A DNA stretch of 10,916 nt from Burkholderiaceae bacterium (GTDB lineage: Bacteria > Pseudomonadota > Gammaproteobacteria > Burkholderiales > Burkholderiaceae): the NCBI GenBank assembly GCA_947461335.1, contig CANHLB010000037.1, positions 1-10,916 of the forward strand. Direction: 5' to 3'. This document shows, piece by piece, positions 6,508-10,916 of this stretch. How positions within the stretch are numbered: position 1 is the first letter of the stretch; each line of letters starts with the position of its first letter. A program made the translations under genes and the position numbers. The notes below the pieces were generated by a model, which saw only the letters and a program-made list of their open reading frames with translations, was not told the DNA's origin and ran no database searches.

Positions 6508-9500
6508 GGCTTCACCCCGTTTTGTACATCTTCGCCTTCATTCCGAGTTTTCGATTACGGATGGGATCGTTCGTATTGACGATGCAGTTGCAGCTGCGGT
6601 CAAAGACGAAATGGGTGCCTTAGCCCTCACCGATCTCAGTAACTTATTTGGCTTAGTGCGTTTTTATACAGCCGCTCGTGCGGGAGGCATTAAACCTATT
6701 GCTGGTGCTGATGTTTGGGTAAGCAACTCTCAAGATTCAGATCAACCCTATCGTTTATTGCTCTTAGTGCAAAACCATTCTGGGTATCTCAATTTATGTG
6801 AGTTACTTAGTAGAGCTTCTTTAGAGAACCAATCGCGTGGTCGTGCCGAAGTTGACCCTGCATGGTTTAGCGAACCCGCTTCTAAAGCTGAAGATAAGAA
6901 GGCTAAAAGAACGCTGAGTTTTGGATTAATTGCTCTGTCAGGTGCCCGCCAAGGTGAAGTTGGTAGTGCTTTATTGGCAGGTCAAGAAGATCAAGCAAAA
7001 AATATTGCAAGACATTATGAAAAACTTTTCCCCAAATCTTTCTATTTGGAAGTACAGCGGGGTGGCCATCAGCAGGATGAGAAGCAGCTCCAGCTAGCCT
7101 GCCATCTAGCTGACGAGCTCAATTTGCCAGTCGTAGCGACTCACCCAGTGCAGTTTATGAAAAAGAGCGATTTCATAGCCCATGAGGCACGGGTTTGTAT
7201 TGCTGAAGGTGAGTTATTAGGCAACCCTAGACGTTCAAAGAAATTTAATGACGAGCAATCTTTCTTAACGCAAGCAGAGATGGAAAAGCGTTTTGCAGAT
7301 TTGCCTGCGGCCTTAGCGAACTCTGTTGAAATTGCCAAGCGTTGCAATTTATCGCTAGTGCTTGGTCAACCCCGTTTACCAGATTTTCCGACACCTCCTG
7401 GAATTACTCTTGATGAATATCTCTTAGCGCTTTCTGAGATTGGTTTAGAGCGACATATGGAACGCAATTTTCCAGATGCAGAACAACGTGCAAAAGAGAC
7501 GCCGCGTTATCACGAGCGTTTAGTGTTCGAAGTCAAGACGATTTCTCAAATGGGATTTCCGGGTTACTTCTTAATCGTGGCGGACTTTATTAACTGGGCC
7601 AAAAATAATGGAGTTCCAGTGGGCCCTGGTCGTGGATCTGGGGCTGGCTCTCTGGTGGCTTACTCTCTAGGCATTACTGATCTTGATCCGCTGCGTTACA
7701 ACTTGCTCTTTGAGCGTTTCTTGAACCCAGAGCGGGTATCGATGCCAGACTTTGATATTGATTTCTGTCAACATGGTCGTGACCGTGTGATTCAGTATGT
7801 TAAAGATAAGTACGGCAAGGATGCGGTGAGTCAAATCGCTACCTTTGGAACAATGGCAGCGCGAGCAGCAATTCGGGATGTGGGCCGTGTACTAGAGCAG
7901 GGCTATAACTTTGTTGATGGTATTGCCAAGCTAGTTCCAAATAAGCCAGGCCAATACATGACGATTGAAATAGCGAAGAAAGAAGAGAAGCAATTAGCCG
8001 AACGTGAGAAGAATGAGGATGAGGTGCGTCAGCTCCTTTCTCTTGCACAGCAATTAGAGGGTATGACCCGTAACGTAGGAATGCATGCTGGTGGTGTATT
8101 AATTGCCCCTGGTCGCTTAACCGATTTCTGCCCACTCTATACTCAAGAAAGTAAAGATCAAGACAGCAGCTCTGTCATTAGTCAGTTTGATAAGGATGAC
8201 GTAGAAGCGATTGGCTTAGTCAAGTTCGACTTCTTGGGCTTGACCACGCTGACCATCTTGGCTGCGGCAGAGCGCTGGATTAAAGCACTCCATGCCGATC
8301 GTCAGAATTGGAGTATCAGCGATATTTTGCTCGATGATGAAAAAGCCTTTGAGGTTCTCAAGAAAGCAAATACGGTGGCCGTGTTTCAGCTTGAAAGCCG
8401 AGGTATGCAAGGCATGCTACGTGATGCGAAACCGGACCGCTTTGAAGACATCATTGCGCTCGTCGCTTTATATCGTCCAGGACCAATGGATCTGATTCCA
8501 GATTTTATCGAGCGTAAACATGGTCGCCAAAAAGTAGAGTATCCAGATCCGCGGATTGAGTCAGTTCTCCGTGAGACCTACGGCATCATGGTCTACCAAG
8601 AGCAGGTCATGCAAATGGCACAAATGATCGGCGGCTATTCATTAGGTGGCGCTGATATGTTGCGTCGTGCGATGGGTAAGAAGAAGCCAGAAGAAATGGC
8701 CCAACATCGTAAGATCTTTAGTGATGGCGCAAAAGCAGGTGGCATTAGTGAAGGCAAGGCAAACGAAATCTATGACTTGATGGAGCGTTTTGCAGGCTAT
8801 GGTTTTAATAAGTCTCACGCCGCTGCTTATGCGCTCTTAGCCTATCAAACTGCTTGGCTCAAAGCCTACTACCCAGCAGAATTTATGGCGGCCAACTTAT
8901 CACTTGCGATGGATGACACTGATAAGATCAAGATTCTGTATGACGATTGCTTGGCAAATCAGATTCGGGTGTTCTCACCAGATATCAATACGGGTGTGTA
9001 TGACTTCACGCCATTACGTGCCCCTGATGCCGCACCTGATTCCTTGATTAGTAACATTCGTTATGGCTTAGGTGCTGTTCGAGGTACGGGTGAAGCGGCG
9101 ATTGAGGCTATTGTAAAAGCGCGTGAAACTGGGGGTCCATTTAAAGACCTATTCGATTTCTGCGCTAGGGTTGATCGAAGGCAAGTCAATCGCCGTGCCA
9201 TAGAAGCACTGATGCGCGCTGGTGCATTTGATAGTCTTTATCGCGACTCAGTTCCTGCAGGCGGCAATCTGTATGACATTCGTTCGACCTTACTCGCCTC
9301 TCTAGCAAGAGCGATTGAAGCTGCAGAACAAGCAGAAGCCTCGATTCATCAGGTGAGTTTGTTTGAGGCTGCCGGGGAAGAAGATCGCCATCTTCCAGAG
9401 TTAGTGCGTGAACCAGTCTGGTCTGAGAAAAAACGTCTCCAAGAAGAAAAAACTGCACTTGGCCTTTGTTTGACGGGACATATGTTTGATGCCTATCGTG

Positions 9501-10123
9501 ATGAGACTGCGCATTTCATACGCCAGCCTTTAAAGAAACTCGCTGAAGGTAAGGATCAACTGATTGCTGGCATCATCACCTCAGCTCGGATGCTTACTGG
9601 TCAACGGGGTCGAATGATGATTGCAACAATTGATGATGGTAGCTCTGCTGTAGAGGTCACTCTTTACAGTGAAGTATATGAACCTAACCGCTCGTGGCTC
9701 AAAGAAGATGAGATGCTCATTGCCAAAGTGAATGTCACTCCAGATAAATTCTCGGGTGGTATGCGCGTTGTTTCAGAGGCGGTAATGGATATTACCGGTG
9801 CTCGTATGCGTTTTGCCCGTAATGTTCATGTGTGCATTGATTCAGGAATGGATCTCAAAATGTTGCGTAGTCAAATCGGACCTTTCTTAATGACCAATCG
9901 CGTACGCGATCCAAAAATGGGTGCTGCACCGGCGGCAATACCAGGCTCCAATGATGGAGTGAAAGGTTTAATGCTTACTGCCGCTGTTACCACTAGTGGG
10001 GGCGCTTGCTTAATGCAATTTCCGGAAGAGTTGCGGATTTATCCTGACGACGCTTGCTTACATAGCCTTAATCAACTGCTAGCTTCTAAACAAAAAGATC
10101 CAGTTCAGGTTCAGTACCACTAA
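6506..10123 (+). CDS. dnaE: DNA polymerase III subunit alpha (replicative polymerase)
   Basis: A 1205-residue C-family polymerase, close to E. coli DnaE (1160). It is the catalytic subunit of the replisome, acting with the beta clamp, the epsilon proofreader and the clamp loader. The start ASPRFVHLRLHSEFS matches the family N-terminus. The PHP domain (about 6-290) appears catalytically dead: the usual HLH is H8-L9-R10, TDHGN is TDLSN (41-45), and the late His of the site is Q216 in THPVQF. Catalytic aspartates lie in PDFDIDF (414-420) and in KFDFLGL (573-579, D575). Further landmarks are GPGRGSGAGSLV near 374-385, YRPGPMD near 655-661, a helix-hairpin-helix around 889-912 (RVDRRQVNRRAIEAL), the clamp-binding motif QVSLF (949-953), and an OB fold from about 1019. 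The gene is intact. It starts three bases from the divergent gluQ start, lacks a Shine-Dalgarno sequence, and its stop overlaps the stop of the convergent glycosyltransferase. Confidence 0.98.
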   Translation: MASPRFVHLRLHSEFSITDGIVRIDDAVAAAVKDEMGALALTDLSNLFGLVRFYTAARAGGIKPIAGADVWVSNSQDSDQPYRLLLLVQNHSGYLNLCELLSRASLENQSRGRAEVDPAWFSEPASKAEDKKAKRTLSFGLIALSGARQGEVGSALLAGQEDQAKNIARHYEKLFPKSFYLEVQRGGHQQDEKQLQLACHLADELNLPVVATHPVQFMKKSDFIAHEARVCIAEGELLGNPRRSKKFNDEQSFLTQAEMEKRFADLPAALANSVEIAKRCNLSLVLGQPRLPDFPTPPGITLDEYLLALSEIGLERHMERNFPDAEQRAKETPRYHERLVFEVKTISQMGFPGYFLIVADFINWAKNNGVPVGPGRGSGAGSLVAYSLGITDLDPLRYNLLFERFLNPERVSMPDFDIDFCQHGRDRVIQYVKDKYGKDAVSQIATFGTMAARAAIRDVGRVLEQGYNFVDGIAKLVPNKPGQYMTIEIAKKEEKQLAEREKNEDEVRQLLSLAQQLEGMTRNVGMHAGGVLIAPGRLTDFCPLYTQESKDQDSSSVISQFDKDDVEAIGLVKFDFLGLTTLTILAAAERWIKALHADRQNWSISDILLDDEKAFEVLKKANTVAVFQLESRGMQGMLRDAKPDRFEDIIALVALYRPGPMDLIPDFIERKHGRQKVEYPDPRIESVLRETYGIMVYQEQVMQMAQMIGGYSLGGADMLRRAMGKKKPEEMAQHRKIFSDGAKAGGISEGKANEIYDLMERFAGYGFNKSHAAAYALLAYQTAWLKAYYPAEFMAANLSLAMDDTDKIKILYDDCLANQIRVFSPDINTGVYDFTPLRAPDAAPDSLISNIRYGLGAVRGTGEAAIEAIVKARETGGPFKDLFDFCARVDRRQVNRRAIEALMRAGAFDSLYRDSVPAGGNLYDIRSTLLASLARAIEAAEQAEASIHQVSLFEAAGEEDRHLPELVREPVWSEKKRLQEEKTALGLCLTGHMFDAYRDETAHFIRQPLKKLAEGKDQLIAGIITSARMLTGQRGRMMIATIDDGSSAVEVTLYSEVYEPNRSWLKEDEMLIAKVNVTPDKFSGGMRVVSEAVMDITGARMRFARNVHVCIDSGMDLKMLRSQIGPFLMTNRVRDPKMGAAPAAIPGSNDGVKGLMLTAAVTTSGGACLMQFPEELRIYPDDACLHSLNQLLASKQKDPVQVQYH

Positions 10124-10916
10124 GATAGTTTGAGCACTTGTTCAATTGCTTTAATCACTTGAGCGGGCTCTAATAAATCCAAACATTCACTATTACTGTC
10201 GGCGCGATCGAGACAACCCGCTTTACGGCAAGGAACGCATTCGCCTGGCCCTTGCAAGATGGTGACATTACCAACGGTTTGTGAACGGGCACGAAGTTGA
10301 TAAGGCTGCTCACCAATAAATCCATTAGGCCATGGACCAAAGTTTGTTGGGGGGGTTGCGCCAAATAAAGTAATCGTCGGAGTATTGCAGGCAGCAGCTA
10401 AATGGGTGATGGAGGTATCTACACCAATGTATAGCGCAGCACCACGTAATAGCGAACCCGCCTGAGGTATTGACAGTTTTCCTGCTGCATTAATCACTTT
10501 TGTAGCAGTTTCCTCATCTAAAAGCGAGATGATATCGTGATTAAGCTGCACATCCTGCTTGGCAGGAGACGCACTTAGTACTACTTGAAAACCTTTATGA
10601 GTCAGCCAGGTAATGAGGTACTGCCAGTGGGCCAGAGGCCAGCGCTTGTAGGCTGTGAGTGGTCCTGGATGAATCACTACATAAGGCTGAACAAGCGCAT
10701 TAGTAATGGTTGGTGTCAGTGTTTCAGCTTGCGGTGGGCTTACCGTAATTGGTTTACTAAATAAGTCTGCTGGATTTCTGAAAAAGACTTCAAGTAAGCG
10801 AAGTTTTTCTGCAATGACATGTTGATTGAAGTAATCAACATTCACAGTATGCATAGAGATGAATTTTTTCCAAGCATTTTGCTTCTCACTTTTACTTTTC
10901 TTGGATTTATCTTCTA
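10120..10916 (-). CDS. Glycosyltransferase family 9, lipopolysaccharide heptosyltransferase-like; 5' end outside window
   Basis: The C-terminal 264 residues of a GT9 enzyme, probably adding a heptose or similar sugar to the LPS inner core at the inner membrane. An ATG at 10854 could be taken as the start, but the frame stays open upstream to the right edge. The residues before it (a Lys/Ser-rich stretch, then AWKKFIS) lead into MHTVNVDYFNQHVIAEKL, which resembles the internal segment HAVDRYL of this family, so the true start lies beyond 10916. The nucleotide-sugar domain shows VVIHPGPLTAYKRWPLAHW, then YIGVDTSITHLAAACNTP followed by TITLFGATPPTNFGPWP, as in WaaQ/RfaQ-like proteins. A Cys-rich segment (CVPCRKAGC, then SECLDLL) near the C-terminus is also common in that subgroup. 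The stop overlaps the dnaE stop by four bases, tail to tail, with no room for a terminator. Family sure; the acceptor is unknown. Confidence 0.9.
   Translation of the reverse strand, partial: EDKSKKSKSEKQNAWKKFISMHTVNVDYFNQHVIAEKLRLLEVFFRNPADLFSKPITVSPPQAETLTPTITNALVQPYVVIHPGPLTAYKRWPLAHWQYLITWLTHKGFQVVLSASPAKQDVQLNHDIISLLDEETATKVINAAGKLSIPQAGSLLRGAALYIGVDTSITHLAAACNTPTITLFGATPPTNFGPWPNGFIGEQPYQLRARSQTVGNVTILQGPGECVPCRKAGCLDRADSNSECLDLLEPAQVIKAIEQVLKLS

Noticed and set aside
9186..9458. Antisense ORFs within dnaE (for example here and at 7839-8135)
   Set aside because: They lie opposite conserved DnaE coding sequence, show no recognisable domain, and no ribosome site was apparent; they look like shadows of the coding frame.
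10120..10854. Complete 244-residue glycosyltransferase starting at ATG 10854
   Set aside because: The frame remains open to the window edge and the residues around this Met match an internal segment of GT9 proteins, so it is a truncated view of a longer gene.

Overview
The window looks like chromosomal core sequence from a betaproteobacterium with moderate GC, most likely Burkholderiaceae and possibly Polynucleobacter. This is inferred from the DnaE, RhlE and GluQ protein sequences, the gene density and the base composition; no database search was possible. Seven complete or nearly intact protein genes and one further 5'-truncated gene fill almost all of it. I saw no RNA genes, mobile elements, CRISPR arrays or broken genes.

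Left part (1-4075), a probable two-carbon acid / glyoxylate module. On the minus strand a GntR/FadR-type regulator (1469-2155) overlaps by 4 bases (ATGA) the start of a large FAD-linked 2-hydroxyacid dehydrogenase that runs off the left edge. Divergent from them, on the plus strand, are a serine/alanine-glyoxylate aminotransferase (2352-3536) and a GlcG/HbpS-family small protein (3668-4075). The 196-base divergent region (2156-2351) holds two perfect GTATAC-centred palindromes, of 12 and 18 bases, whose centres are 94 bases apart (about nine helical turns). A 20-base-period AT-rich repeat lies almost exactly midway between them. The simplest reading is that the regulator senses a 2-hydroxy acid, controls both arms from these two operators (perhaps by looping), and that the oxidase makes glyoxylate which the aminotransferase turns into glycine. 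The substrate is inferred, not shown.

Middle part (4082-6502). An RhlE-type DEAD-box RNA helicase starts at TTG six bases after the GlcG-like gene and in the same reading frame. It ends six bases from a convergent gluQ gene (glutamyl-Q tRNA(Asp) synthetase, queuosine modification of tRNA).

Right part (6506-10916). dnaE, the replicative DNA polymerase III alpha subunit, starts only three bases from the gluQ start, head to head, without a visible ribosome-binding site and with a TAAAAT box just upstream, so a leaderless dnaE mRNA is possible. Its 3' end overlaps by four bases the 3' end of a convergent family-9 glycosyltransferase (lipopolysaccharide heptosyltransferase-like), whose 5' end lies beyond the right edge.

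No obvious new defence or mobile system is present. The most interesting signals are regulatory: the twin operators, the gluQ/dnaE start junction, and the hairpin plus TATAAT box ahead of the GlcG-like gene.
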